DNA from: Coenobita brevimanus
Lineage: Eukaryota > Arthropoda > Malacostraca > Decapoda > Coenobitidae
Length of the DNA: 64,000 bases
Reading direction: 5' to 3'
NCBI GenBank assembly: GCA_032717465.1
Contig: CM064748.1
Coordinates: 8,260,892 to 8,324,891, forward strand
Every line of letters begins with the position of its first letter. Position 1 is the first letter of the stretch. Below the pieces are notes generated by a model. That model saw only the letters and a program-made list of their open reading frames with translations. It was not told where the DNA came from and made no database searches. Below are positions 1 through 9,929 of the stretch, piece by piece. The position numbers and the translations under genes are program-made.

Positions 1-35
1 TTTTAAGTGCCCACTGCCATATCCCATTCTTGCAG

Positions 36-112
36 GTTTGACAAGGTGTTGGTGGAGATGTACCAAGAACTGGAGCTGTGTGTCCTTGTCAGCTACCTAG
101 CTTCATTCTGTG
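36..112 (+). other. Possible internal exon of unknown gene
   Basis: A good acceptor (ccattcttgcag) precedes 25 open codons, and a GTATGT donor follows at 113. The peptide (FDKVLVEMYQELEL...) is not one I can assign. Its exit phase (1) does not match the phase-0 start of the SECISBP2 exon at 4235, so another exon would have to lie between them. It may be an upstream SECISBP2 exon, an exon of another gene, or chance. Confidence 0.2.
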
Positions 113-595
113 GTATGTCAGTTATGTGTTCATTTTGTGCATGCTGTTCATCTACAACAGTGTTTTCCCCATACTCTGCTTTCTCTTTCCTTGCTTTCTG
201 AACAATCCCTCACCTCATCTTGCCTTAGGTCAGAAAGAGAGGTCAGGATTATGAATGATGATGATGAGGAGGATGATAATGATAAGGAGTTGATGAGGAG
301 TATATGATGATGATGATGATGAACCCTTCATTACAAGTACAGTCTGTAAGCACATACATTGAGTTTTCCCCTCTCAAAACATCAGCAGCTGCAAGACCCC
401 AAAGCAATTATTTTTCTCATAACTGTAGCAACACAAAAGGTCTCCTCAAGCTGAACATTTTCTGATAATGGAGGGAATACCATAGAAAGGACCATCATTT
501 AGACCATCATATCAAAAGAATATAAACTGCTGAAGTTACAGGTCTCTTTTTAAACTCTGTAAAATGCAAGAGTTAATCATTACACCTGGTCCTTC

Positions 596-808
596 ATGTA
601 TGCAAGAGGTGAACTCTGGAACTGTCTTCCTCCATCTGTATTTCCTACAGCCTATGGCCTCCAATCTCTCAAACACTTTGTGCCAAGTTGTCTTGCAATG
701 AATGGATCTCGAATTTTGGCTGTCTATCTTAGGCTGTCTATCATATTTTTTCGTGGAGGAAACAATCTTCCAGGCTTTTGGTTCCTTCTTCCTTACATAA
801 AAAAAAAA
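596..808 (+). mobile_element. LINE-C 3' fragment (C-terminus of RT protein plus 3' end)
   Basis: The frame reads WNCLPPSVFP, then a short tail ending near MNGS. This resembles the end of many non-LTR RT proteins, where WNxLP precedes a final basic helix. The same stretch recurs at 27084-27312 with the same downstream 'ttggttccttcttcctt' and A-run. Only the 3' end is present, as expected for 5'-truncated LINE copies. Confidence 0.5.
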
Positions 809-1104
809 GTGGCATCAGTAAGAATGTAATATAGGGAGTTTTCATGTATCAGAAGGTTTTAAAAGTGTTCCCAAAGCAGAATAAAATTGTATGGCAGAGC
901 TGGTATGTAGTGTGGAAGGATCATCATATAGAGTTGTAGAGTTGTTATGGACTGGTAAAGTTATAAGGGCAGGCCAGAGATAAGACAGGGTGAAACAGAA
1001 GACAGATGAGGTAGACAGTGGTATGGTGTAGGTTTGGTTAGTCGATGGTTGCAGACAAATCCACTTGACCAGTTCAGTGGCAGTTGGCAGGCCTTGAGTC
1101 CACC

Positions 1105-1665
1105 ACTCCAAATGTATTTCCTACTGTCATCCTTTGTCAGTATTTCCTACTGTCTTCCTCTGCCTGTATGTCCTACTGTTTTCCTCTGCCTGTATGTCCT
1201 ACTGTCTTCCTCTGTCTGTATTTCCTACTGTCCTCCACTGTCTTCATTTCCTACTGTCTTCCTCTATATATCCTACTATATTCCTCTTTCTGTATTTCCT
1301 ACTGTCTTCCTCTATATATCCTACTATATTCCTCTTTCTGTATTTCCTACTGTCTTCCTCTATATATCCTACTATATTCCTCTTTCTGTATTTCCTACTG
1401 TCTTCCTGTGTCTGTATTTCCTGTTGTCTTCCTGTGTTTTTCCTACTGTCTTCCTCTGTATATATTTCCTACTGTCTTCCTCTGTCTGTACTTCCTACTG
1501 TCTACCTCTGTCTATATTTTCTACTGTCTTCTCCTGTCTTTATTTCTAACTGTCATCCTCTGTCTTTATTTCCTATTGTCTTCCCCTGTATTTATTTCTA
1601 ACTGTCTTCCTCAGTCTGTATCTCCTACTGTCTTCCTGTCTGTATTTTCTACTGTCTGTCCTTCA
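1105..1665. repeat. Minisatellite, about 25-28 bp unit (tatttcctactgtcttcctc)
   Basis: About twenty degenerate copies of a pyrimidine-rich unit lie head to tail. At 1255-1395 a longer unit of roughly 52 bp containing 'ctatatatcctactatattc' is repeated three times, so a higher-order unit has amplified inside the array. All long open frames here are translated repeat. Confidence 0.9.
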
Positions 1666-1900
1666 AATGTAGGGCCAGCAATAACCAAGCCACTAAGTTT
1701 ACAAGGGCTGGCTGTTGATGATATTGTGTTTCCCATCCACAGTGGCACCAGCAACAGGGCCTTGAAGCAGCTGCCAGTCCAGTCCATGCCCCAGAATGTT
1801 GGCTAGGCCAGGCTGGTGCTGTTTGTGGCAGTGGGACATACAAACTGGCTGCTGGTGTGACCATCTTGGAAGTCATGCCACTCAGGGAGATATGATGAAC
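1662..1900 (+). pseudogene. Possible degraded coding fragment (weak resemblance to mitochondrial uL2m)
   Basis: Just after the minisatellite, an acceptor-like 'tgtag' precedes an open stretch ending LKQLPVQSMPQNVG and a stop. One frame over, it continues with SGTYKLAAGV and LEVMPLRE. The order LPV, MP, GT.KL, LEVMP recalls the middle of mitochondrial ribosomal protein L2, but the match is by eye only. It may equally be unrelated repeat. No donor site or second exon was found. Confidence 0.15.
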
Positions 1901-1969
1901 ACTGCCACTTCTCCCCTGTGCTCATTTTTTAAGGTTAGTCTTCAGTTAGCCCTTGCCAGCAGTGTCCAA

Positions 1970-2100
1970 CATCAACCTATCTACCTATCTATCTATAGCC
2001 CGTAATCCAACAAAGGGTGGCTGCAGACAAAATGCCTCCAAGTCGCTCTGTAACCCACCATTTGATTGCCCTCCCCCCAACTCACTCCCCACACCCAGCA
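1970..2100 (-). mobile_element. LINE-B 3' tail, 5'-truncated
   Basis: On the + strand it begins with a (ctat)n run, then 'agcccgtaatcc', 'gtggc..cagacaaaatgcc' and 'aagtcgctctgt', the reverse complement of the LINE-B end. It is older and more diverged than the copies at 9993 and 13466. Confidence 0.7.
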
Positions 2101-2344
2101 TCAGGAAGGATGTAATAAGCTGGTTTTGGCACTCAGTTTATCTCCAGACTTCACTAAATATTTCCTGCACCATGGCCAGTTTTAGTATGGTGGTTAAGAG
2201 GCGGCATGGTTTAATTGGATTGATTTAAATGCTGGGAGTGAGCAGCCTAGCCTCGGGTACCTACACTCCTGTTGGGGCAAAGGAGGATTGGAGTGTACCA
2301 AGAAATAATTTCGTCATTACTGATTAATTAACTGATTACTGAGA

Positions 2345-2460
2345 ATACTGTAGTGGTAATAGTAGTAGCAGTAGTAATAGTAGTAGTAATAATTGTGGTG
2401 GTTGTAGTAGTAGTAATAGTAGTAGTAGCTGTTGTGATGGTTGTAGCCGTAGTCGTATAG
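2345..2460. repeat. (GTA)n microsatellite
   Basis: Interrupted GTA/GTAAT trinucleotide run. Similar GTA runs precede the SINE-V repeats at 3715 and 8785, so this may be the 5' end of a decayed copy. Confidence 0.8.
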
Positions 2461-2537
2461 ATAGACATTGATGTTTAATTTACACAGGCATGTTGGAGTC
2501 TTTATAAATGATACAAACAGATAGGTGTTGATATTTT

Positions 2538-3130
2538 ATGAGGTGTGACAAAAAAGAAATGGGACTTTGGCTGCTAATGACACAATTCATCATCCACACA
2601 GTAATGAAGTACATCATAGTGTTGCCCAACATCTCAGCACTGTATGAGAAAAGCAGCACTTCAATTAACCTATTATCTTTCTTTTCACAGGTGGTTTTGT
2701 AGCTCCTGTCAAGTGTCCTCTGTCACAGAATGAGCCTTGAGCAAAGGATTAACATCAAGTTCTTGACAAACATGGGAAAAACTCCAGCAGAAACCCTTGC
2801 CATGCTGAAGGATGTGTACGGACAGAAAACAATGTCCCGTACACGTGTCTGTGAGTGGCACAAGAGGTTCAGGATGGAATGGGGTGATGACGTCCCTCAA
2901 CAACATGAAATGATGCCAACATCCAGAAGGTCAAGGAATTGGTGTGGAGTGATCACAGACTGATGATCAAAATGATGGATGAGCAACTGGGATTGAATAG
3001 GGAGTCAGTGAGGTCCATCTTATTGAAAGTTGTGGGTATGCGGAAGATTTGTGCAAAGTTGGTGCCCAAACTGCTCTCCGAGGACCAACAGACCCGCCGT
3101 GTGGATGTGTCACGGGACATTTTGGAGCAT
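2538..3130 (+). mobile_element. mariner-like transposon, truncated and frameshifted
   Basis: The 5' end (aggtgtgacaaaaaag) is typical of a mariner terminal inverted repeat. It is followed by a leader and an open frame from ATG 2730 whose first 55 codons form a mariner N-terminal DNA-binding helix-turn-helix (GKTPAETLAMLKDVYG, then WHKRF). After a frameshift near 2925 the next conserved block continues (VWSDHRL, NRESVRSILL, MRKICAKLVPKLL). The catalytic DDE/D half is missing. The sequence stops at about 3130, where antisense LINE-B begins. This is a dead copy, unable to make transposase. Confidence 0.8.
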
Positions 3131-3132
3131 CA

Positions 3133-3262
3133 CCCCGCCCCATCCTCTCATATATCTGTTCACTTCATTCCTCATTCTTATCCTTTGCCACTCCCTTCAC
3201 CTTACTCATATATACTCTTCTAGTCAATCTTTCATTCCCCATCCTCTCCACATGGCTGTTTT
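3133..3262 (-). mobile_element. LINE-B fragment (C-terminal coding region)
   Basis: The + strand reads 'ccccgccccatcctctcata' onward to 'catcctctccacatggc', the reverse complement of the LINE-B segment encoding GHVERM..RLT and the GRGRPRMRW block. It directly abuts the truncated mariner element. Confidence 0.65.
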
Positions 3263-3319
3263 TGGATGATTTTAATGTTTAGCATGAAAGACATTTTCAG
3301 TTTGGAGGATTTAGGTGGG

Positions 3320-3332
3320 AAGTAAGGTCTGG

Positions 3333-3365
<33 letters not shown>

Positions 3366-3380
3366 ATGATTTAAGCATAG
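3320..3380. repeat. (GAT)n tail of a SINE-W type repeat
   Basis: 'aaggtctggatgatgatg' ends in a GAT run. The same ending occurs at 15360-15380 and, reversed, near 30050, so the GAT run is probably a retroposon tail and not an independent microsatellite. Confidence 0.6.
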
Positions 3381-3714
3381 CCTTCATTAACTCCATTACT
3401 CTCTGGGGACTCTCTTAATATGATTAGGCCTACCATTGTCTGGCAGAAATTTGAATAAGTTAAACAGTACATTACAAAATTCATGGGGTTAATCAGTTAA
3501 TTCCAGTGATGTATTTGCATTTTGTTTTTTTGCATTTTAAGACAGTTTTATTTAACAAAGGAGAAACTTTTCAAACTGGAGTTAGATATAGCCTTTGTGA
3601 ATCCTGTATTTACCAGACATCATCCCAGAGTTGAATAAAATAGTCTGGAAGTACCAAGAATGAATACAGTAAATTTGTAAATATGATCACTGCATCAGAG
3701 GGTTTTTATAGTAC

Positions 3715-4150
3715 TGTAGTGGTAGTAGTAATAGTAGTAGTAGTGGCTTCTGTAGCCCCAGGATAATCTGGAAAGTGAACTCAGAGGTCAGCAGGCAGAC
3801 GTTACTCTTCTTCTGCAGTCAACTAACCTCACGTAGAGGAACAAGGAAGGATGTAAGGGACATTGGTATAATCAAGCAGTGGAGCTGCCTGGTTTTATCA
3901 GTGCCATCACATGAAGGCACTACCAGCACCATCAAAGGGATGATGGAGAATGATGCCTTTATGTGGTGGGTGACACTGATAGGATTGGGTATTGGAACTA
4001 CCTGGTTATACAGATGTCCCTCACCTCCCTTTCTTTCCCCTGAAGAAAGGATGGTGGGCTGCAGGATAGGGGCAACTCCAGCCTGCTGTTCACTGGGTTC
4101 ACATTCAGATGAACCTAGGGCTGCAAAGCTACTACTGTACTACCATTAAA
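3715..4150. repeat. SINE-V copies, probably two in opposite orientation
   Basis: The left part (+) starts with a GTA run, then 'cccaggataatctggaaagtgaac', and further on 'atcagtgccatcacatgaagg'. The right part (4040-4150) is the reverse complement of the same beginning ('ctgggttcacattcagatga', 'actactgtac'). Related copies lie at 8775-9030, 10560-10770 and 16205-16410. No protein is encoded. Confidence 0.55.
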
Positions 4151-4234
4151 GGAGTTCATGTGCTGGAATATGTATTTACCTGCAATAAAAAATGAATAGC
4201 ACTATGCCACACTTATTTTTTCTCTCAATTTCAG

Positions 4235-4350
4235 GTGAGACGAGGGAAAATTAGAGCCAACAAGAAGAAAAATTTATCAAAACTGAAGAAAGCAGCTAAA
4301 AGACTGCAGGATGATAGAATAGCAGCATTTAAAATTATATTTAATGGTAG
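4235..4350 (+). CDS. SECISBP2: SECISBP2 exon: basic linker before the RNA-binding domain
   Basis: The exon follows a pyrimidine tract and acceptor (ctctcaatttcag) and ends at a clean donor AG|gtaaat. The frame is RGKIRANKKKNLSKLKKAAKRL...FNG, a lysine-rich segment like the one found before the RNA-binding domain in SBP2 proteins. The exon leaves two bases (AG). Joined to the first base of the next exon they make an arginine codon directly before YCTHVV, as expected for SBP2. SECISBP2 binds the SECIS stem-loop in selenoprotein mRNAs and recruits eEFSec with Sec-tRNA. The identification rests mostly on the downstream exons. On its own this exon is only consistent with the family. Earlier exons lie outside the window or were not recognised. 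Confidence 0.65.
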
Positions 4351-4384
4351 GTAAATTTACATGGTGTGTTATTACATTCAGTGT

Positions 4385-4443
4385 TTTGATAGATTGCATT
4401 AATAATAATAATAATGATAATAATAATAATAATAATAATAATT
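4385..4443. repeat. (AAT)n microsatellite
   Basis: An AAT run directly downstream of the SECISBP2 exon and upstream of the SINE-1 copy. Confidence 0.85.
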
Positions 4444-4449
4444 AGTGGT

Positions 4450-4835
4450 AGGTGGTGGCGACCATCATCCACTCACTTGGTGTAGTGCTGCCTACTTCTT
4501 CCTTAGCCTTTATCATTCTTTTTCTGTGCCTGCCCTCTTCTCTTCCTATTTCTCCCATCTTTCCTGTCACTTCTTATTGCTTTTCTTTCCTTTACAGGTG
4601 GCTTTACATTGAGTGACAAGCCAAATGGTTTCCTGTAAGCCAAGAACCATTTACTACGCTGGGTGGTAACCATATAACCAAACCATATGTGCTCCCAATG
4701 TGTCAGCAAGTGGGTTGGTGAAGCGTTAGTGCCCCTCCCTGTAAAACAAATAACTCAAAGTCAAATGGCCACCCCTTACGGGATTATGGCGTCTGGCAAT
4801 AGATAGATGAATAGATAGATAATAATCATCATCAT
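4450..4835 (+). mobile_element. SINE-1 copy with LINE-B-type tail
   Basis: The head begins 'catccactcacttggtgtagtgctgcc', followed by a pyrimidine-rich body, then 'acattgagtgacaagcc'. The 3' part (about 4705 on) carries 'gttagtgcccctccctgtaa', 'ggccaccccttacgggatta', 'ggcgtctggcaatagat' and GATA/GAAT repeats. That last part is common to the 5S-SINE at 61868 and, in its final third, to LINE-B. Other copies are at 18318-18670 (+), 9358-9580 (-) and 28020-28450 (-). It is inserted at the edge of LINE-A. I see no tRNA-like A/B boxes in the head. Confidence 0.75.
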
Positions 4836-5653
4836 CATCATCCGGACCAGCAAGTTCAATCCTCTCACGCCTGACAATCTCCATCTGCTCTCCCTGACAC
4901 GCCGTACACATAAAATCAGCATTATCTCGCAGTCTACCTCTGATACCACTACATTTCTTGTGCACCCTTTTATCACAAACACTGCACAAGATGGAATTAC
5001 TTCCCACACCCTTGTGGCAAACTGCACATGGCCACTCTCCCTCGTCTTTGACAGTACCGCCACCAACCCTCGATATCATCACTTTTGTTTTATCTGCATT
5101 TACCCTTAAACCCTTTTGCCCCATACCATCTCTCCACTTCCTAAACCATTCCTCCGCCTCCCTTTTGTTCTCTGCAATCACCAAATCATCAGCATACAAC
5201 ATCTCCCATGGGAGTCTGTTTCTAAAGTCACATGAGAGGGCTTCAGGTACCATGATAAACAACATGGGACTCAACACTGACCCCTGATGCACACCAACAT
5301 TCACGGAAAACTCATCACTGAAATCTCCATTCACTCTCACCTGGGTGTGAGCACCCACATACATAGTCATAACCACCCTAACCAGCCACTCCTCCAAGCC
5401 AAACTTTCTCATTGCCCACTTCACCACCTCTCTACAGACTCTGTCAAAGGCCTTTTCCAAATCAACAAAAACAAAATACAGACCCCTTCTCCTACCAATA
5501 TATTTTTCCTGAAGCTGTCAAACAATGAATATGGCATCAGTGGTCTCCCTACCTGGCATAAACCCAAACTGCATCTCATCAATATTCACTCTTTCTCCAA
5601 TCATACCTTCTAAAACTCTCTCCATTAGCTTCATTATCTGATCAAAAGCATTA
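4836..5653 (-). mobile_element. LINE-A, RT palm and C-terminal zinc finger (part 1 of one copy)
   Basis: Read on the - strand, this encodes the middle and end of a non-LTR reverse transcriptase. It has KAFDRV (motif A), VGVHQGSVLSPMLF (motif B), LLYADDLV-type motif C as MLYADDLVIAE, GLRVNADKTKVM (motif D region), and then a cysteine/histidine finger CAVCHKGVGSNSILCSVC..VHKKCSGI....CTAC. The frame is open for about 240 residues. The C-terminal domain seen in the 10.8-kb and 49-kb copies is missing here, because the SINE-1 insertion abuts at 4835. The element continues upstream beyond the MITE at 5656-6592. The RT-plus-finger layout is a known metazoan LINE arrangement; I do not assign a clade name. 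Confidence 0.85.
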
Positions 5654-5655
5654 TA

Positions 5656-6592
5656 CACTCAACCCCCTGCTATCACGCATTCAGCTATCACACTTATCTG
5701 CTATCACGCACACATCAAATGCACAACCATACATGCTATCACGCACCCCAAGACCGCTATCACGCGTCGAGTTTGAAGACAGGCTAAGTGAAACTTATTC
5801 ACACGGCACTTCATACGAGGTTTGCAGAGGATACGATGGTTAATCGGAACGGTAACGTGGTAAAATTCCCGATTATAGCACGAGCATTTGGAATGCATCT
5901 GAACGGATTCCTGCCGAGGACACGACGGGCAAAACAATAACCAAAACCCATTCGGCTCGAAAGAATATATCGCACTACAGCATTGAAATTTAGCCTAATG
6001 CTGAATACTTATTAATATTGTATTTTAGAATAAATATCAGTCATTTTGAAACCCTTATAAAGAGTTAATATTTCTTATGCCGAGAAAACTGTGATGTCGA
6101 TAAAGTAATCATGTGTTTACAACTGAGACGGGGCTCTGACGACAGTATGAGGAACGTGTGTGATAGCGTCCAAGTTTTGTTCCACTTAAATGTTCCTCAG
6201 CCATTCCTGATATAAGGTACCATGTGATACCCCCTTTAGCTGTGGACACTAAAGAAATGGAGACAGCCAAAGAGATCTGGCGGCAACTAAGCCACTCCCA
6301 AGCCTCAGAACCCATCAAACCACCCAAGCCGAAATCCTTATAAAAGTTTGATGGCCTTTTATGTTGTTTATTTATTCATTATACTGTTATTATTAATGTA
6401 ATAATGCTTTATTTCATGTTAGAGGAGAGATTGGCAGGAAATCGTAGGCATAAAGTGGTTAAAAGTTAGAAAAATGGGCCACCAAAAACCAATTAGAAAT
6501 TTTCCCATTGATTGTTCAGTTCAGCTATCACGCATTCAGCTATCACGCGCGTTTCCTGTGACCAATTAGGCGCGATAGCAGGGGGTTGAGTG
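5656..6592. mobile_element. pogo/Tigger-like non-autonomous element in LINE-A, TA duplication
   Basis: The ends are perfect inverted repeats starting CACTCAACCCCCTGCTATC and are flanked by TA on both sides (5654-5655, 6593-6594). Copies of 'ctatcacgc' are reiterated inside each end. The length is 937 bp and no transposase frame is visible. It splits LINE-A cleanly between 5653 and 6595. Confidence 0.85.
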
Positions 6593-6594
6593 TA

Positions 6595-7979
6595 CCTCTT
6601 TAATTTCCTCTTTCCAGGGCATCACCCTTCCCTTTATACACATTTACAATTATACTCCAGCCAATCATATGGGACAACACACTCACAAATAATCATATTT
6701 ATCAGGTCAGTGACTAACCTCACCCCTATATCTCCTAAGGGCTTCAACATTTCAGCAGTCAACCCAGACACACTTGCTGCCTTGCCCACCATCATCCTGC
6801 TATTTCCTCACTCACAGTAACAGCATTATTCATAGGCCAAGGGTCAAACACTGGATCTGCTGGCTCAAACCTTCCCTGTCCCAGTCAAACTCCCCATTCA
6901 AGAACCGGCTATAATGCTCTCTCCACGCATCTTTAATATCCTCACTGTTCACCACTACCCTTCCTTCATCATTCTTCACACACTGCTCACCTATAATATC
7001 CCGATTATCACTCTCCATCTGATTTGCCACCTTAAATGTCATATTTTTCCTTTCCCCATGATTTAGGTTATCAAGTAAAGTCTCTGTGACTGACTTCGCC
7101 CTGTATACCTCTCTTCTAGCCCTACGCTTGGCAGTCAAGTATTCCTCCTTGCTACCACCCTTCTTCCATTCCAGGAAAAACCTTCTTTTCTCCTTAACTG
7201 CAGCTTCTACACCCTCATCCCACCACCAGGTTACTTTATATTTTGATGGTCCTCTTGTCCAACTGCATGTTACCTTAGTAACTGTCAAGAGATTGTTCTT
7301 GAGGGCTCTGTACTGTTCATTAACGCCTCTGTCTACAGCTCCCTGTTCAGCCACCACTCTCCTCATCTCGCTGTAGAAGGCATCCCTTACTACTTGGTTT
7401 TTCAGCTTCCATATTTTCCTCCTAGGTACATAAGTCCTCTTTTTCATCACTCGTTCTTTAAGCACCATATCAATAGTTTCTGCTGCTGGACACACTCCTC
7501 ACTTCCTATAACTTTAACATCCCTCACTAACCTCCTATCAGCCCACCTAACCAGAAAATAATCTATCTGACTGCTATTTCCCCCAGACTCATACGTAATT
7601 AACCTACTGTCTCTTTTCCTAAAATATGTGTTGCACACAATCATGTCCGTTGCCTCCCCAAACTTGAGTATCCTTTCCCCTTCTGCATTCCTTAGACCAT
7701 ATGCACATCCCCCATGTACTCCTGCATAACCTTGTGCTGCTGCACCTACATGACCATTTAAATCCCCTCCCAAAACCACTATCTCATGATTCCGCATAAC
7801 ACTCACTACACGTATTAAATCATCCCAAAATCTATCTTTCTCTGCTTCATCCAATCCTGCCTGTGGAGCAGATGCCGATATAATTGCAGCTATCTTTCTA
7901 CTGGATAGAATTTTCACTACCAATATCCTATTGCTTACTCTCATAACATTCATAATATATTCCACCTATTTCTCCGCAA
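6595..7979 (-). mobile_element. LINE-A, linker and endonuclease C-terminal half (part 2)
   Basis: On the - strand, the 7447-7965 frame gives the end of an apurinic-type endonuclease: LGGDLNGHVG, GGCAYGLRNAEGERIL, CNTYFRKRDSRLITYESG and SQIDYFLVR, all hallmark blocks of RTE-like nucleases. The 6830-7495 frame gives the linker before the RT (WWWDEGVEAAVKEKRRFF, RRARREVYRAK, WREHYSRFLN). The two frames overlap near 7450-7495, so a frameshift has occurred. The RT fingers region between here and 5653 is short, so part may be lost. Confidence 0.85.
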
Positions 7980-8096
7980 TCAGTGACATCCGCAGCAGGG
8001 CCCGACAGCAATGAATGAGTAAATGGGGAGTGTGTCGTCCTGTCTCGGCTACCTCCCTTTCCTTGGGGGAAGCAGCCTAGGTATATAGATAGATAG
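7980..8096 (+). mobile_element. 117-bp micro-SINE with 12-bp target-site duplication
   Basis: LINE-A is interrupted by a short unit beginning 'tcagtgacatccgcagcagg' and ending 'gtatatagatagatag'. The 12-mer atttctccgcaa flanks it exactly (7968-7979 and 8097-8108). The GATA tail matches LINE-B and SINE-1 tails, so the same machinery probably inserted it. The head is not recognised and shows no clear A/B boxes. Confidence 0.75.
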
Positions 8097-8345
8097 ATTT
8101 CTCCGCAACCATCACACCAACACACCCATATCCGTCTGTCCCCCCCTGCCAAAACAACGTATAGTAACAGTCCTTCCCAACAATCTTTCTGGCTGATCCA
8201 CCCTGTACCAGACTTCCTGCAAACACGCCACATCCACTCACGTCCTACTGAATGCCTCAATGACTTCCCCTGCTCTTCCCCTCAAACTTCCCACATTCCA
8301 TGAACCCACCCTTATCCCCCTGGTTGATTTACTGTCCTCAGGCTT
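8097..8345 (-). mobile_element. LINE-A, endonuclease N-terminus (part 3)
   Basis: On the - strand the sequence encodes the nuclease start, with a GSWNVGSLRGR-like block near 8300 and a following block around 'CLQEVWY', broken by stops. Together with parts 1 and 2 it makes one LINE-A copy of about 3.5 kb from endonuclease to zinc finger, with two later insertions in it. Confidence 0.7.
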
Positions 8346-8439
8346 GCTTTGAAACTTATTCTTGTGTTTTGTCATAGTCAGTATTAAGAAAGGGGGATAG
8401 ACATACCCCATAACTAAATTACCTGGATATCATCTGGTT

Positions 8440-8560
8440 AGCTTGGGTTAGGTAAGATTATATTACCAGCATGTTAAGTTAGATTACCTTAGATTTACCT
8501 GTAGTAATGTTCAGTTAGTGAAGGTTAGTTCAAGTTAGGTTAGGTTAGTAAGAGTGAAAT
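8440..8560. repeat. Degenerate TTAGGTTAG-like repeat
   Basis: Short run of ggttag/gttaggtaag motifs like those at 35040-35625. Not a clean telomeric array. Confidence 0.5.
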
Positions 8561-8628
8561 GACTTAGGATGGATTAACCTTCAGGGTGAATTGATGAGAA
8601 AACCCTCTAATCTGACGCCTCTCCCCAG

Positions 8629-8745
8629 GTACTGCACCCATGTTGTGACAGATGAAATTAATGAAGTGGCAGCAGAATTGCTCAAAGCTGTGGTTCTGTT
8701 CCAGAGGCGACTGTATGCACGGGACCCTGCCAAGGGTGCCATCAA
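8629..8745 (+). CDS. SECISBP2: SECISBP2 exon: start of the RNA-binding region
   Basis: Acceptor ctctccccag and donor AA|gtcagt bound the exon. After one base completing an arginine codon it reads YCTHVVTDEINEVAAELL, then VLFQRRLYARDPAKGAI. The YC..., the acidic helix, and the [RV]-F-Q-x-R-[LM]-Y-x-[RK]-DP-x-K motif are the conserved segment immediately before the L7Ae-type domain in SBP2. The frame is intact. The exon ends with two bases (AA), which pair with the first G of exon 9930 to give lysine. Downstream, the intron contains a SINE-V copy whose GTA run begins soon after the donor. Confidence 0.85.
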
Positions 8746-8774
8746 GTCAGTTGATAATTTTTGTTGTTGCTGTT

Positions 8775-9030
8775 GTAGCACAGGTAGTAGTAGTAGTAGT
8801 AGTAACTGTGACCCCAGGCCTATGTAAACAAGAAGCCAGTGGACTATAGGCTGAAGCTGACATTTTTCTGCAGTCCACCATTTATCAATTGGGGGATGGG
8901 AAGGAAATTGATGGTTGTTTGTAAAACCAGGCAGTGGAACCACCGAGTTATATAGGCACTGGACTACTGGCACATGAAGGCGTTCTTTGCCAGCACCTGC
9001 TTCAAGTGAAACTGCCCTAAGTGAGACATA
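8775..9030 (+). repeat. SINE-V copy
   Basis: GTA run, then 'actgtgaccccaggcctatg', 'cagtggactataggctgaag', and an end near 'cacatgaaggcgttctttgc'. It matches the 10560 and 16205 copies in order and spacing. Confidence 0.6.
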
Positions 9031-9119
9031 TTTCTGGTTTGTGACTGAGTGGTTAAAGCTTAAAAACATTCATTTCTAACTTGCGAGCAACTTTATAATG
9101 AATCATAAGTAACTTTAAG

Positions 9120-9250
9120 TGAATATCGTCATCATCATCATCATCATCATTATCTAATCCTGTGTTGCCCCATGAGGAGTGTAGGAACCCAGGGCTAGGC
9201 AAGTTGGTCCAGACATTTAAGATGAGAGTGACCAGCCTCACTCATCCCTG
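9120..9250 (-). repeat. SINE-W copy with (ATG)n tail
   Basis: Reverse complement of the repeat at 16940-17050: 'gaggctggtcactctta', 'aacttgcctagccc', 'catggggca', then a GAT/ATG tail. Confidence 0.65.
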
Positions 9251-9357
9251 AGTGGCATTACATGAGCAATAAACCCCAACCACCCCTTGGATATAAACCT
9301 ACATTGGCTTAATCTGGCAGGAGTGCCTTAGTTACCCACTAAACCACCAGGTGCCAT

Positions 9358-9580
9358 AGTTTGGTTATGTGGTTATCACCCAGCGTAGTAAATGGTTTCC
9401 TGATGTACAGGAGACCATTTGCCATGTCAGTCAGTGGAGAGTCACCTGTAGACAGAAGGAAGAAGAAAGAAAGAAGAGGAAGGAAGGAAAGAAGAAAGGA
9501 AGAGAGGAGAGGACAGTCACCTGAGAGCAGCACTACGTCGAGTGAGTGGATGGTGAGCGCCCCCACCTACCACTAATAGA
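9358..9580 (-). mobile_element. SINE-1 fragment (head and body, tail missing)
   Basis: The + strand reads 'ggttatcacccagcgtagta', 'aatggtttcctg', a purine-rich body, then 'actacgtcgagtgagtggatgg', the reverse complement of the SINE-1 head. The LINE-B-type tail is absent on the left side. Confidence 0.65.
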
Positions 9581-9752
9581 TGTTAATTCATCAGCAGCAG
9601 AATAATGAAACAGCTTTTAAAGTGAAACAGCTCTAACCTATGATACAGTTTTATTCAGCATAAGAGAGACTTTGAAGTAGAGAGGTTAGAAATACCCTCC
9701 ATCAACCCCATCACCATAGAAAGTCTTCCAAAGGAAATTGAAATAATCTGGT

Positions 9753-9846
9753 AGTCAATTGGTGGGTGACAGAGTGACTTGGAGGCGTTTTGTCTGCGGC
9801 CACCCTTTGCGGGATTAGGGCGTCGGGCTATAGATAGATAGATATA
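9753..9846 (+). mobile_element. LINE-B 3' tail, about 90 bp
   Basis: 'ggtgggtgacagagtgactt' leads to 'gcggccaccctttgcggga', 'gggcgtcgggctatag' and a GATA run. Severely 5'-truncated copy about 80 bp upstream of the SECISBP2 exon at 9930. Confidence 0.8.
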
Positions 9847-9929
9847 GTTATGAAAATACAGTTGATTAATACATCGTTGGATTCATGCTATTAATTTAGG
9901 CCAAATTGTAACTCCCTTATTTTTGACAG

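Noticed and set aside
1255..1400. CRISPR-like direct repeats
   Set aside because: Repeats are contiguous, with no unique spacers of constant length, and the context is eukaryotic. It is a minisatellite.
1034..1806. Three overlapping ORFs of 155-240 codons
   Set aside because: Translation of a minisatellite in three frames; all frames stay open because the unit lacks stops.
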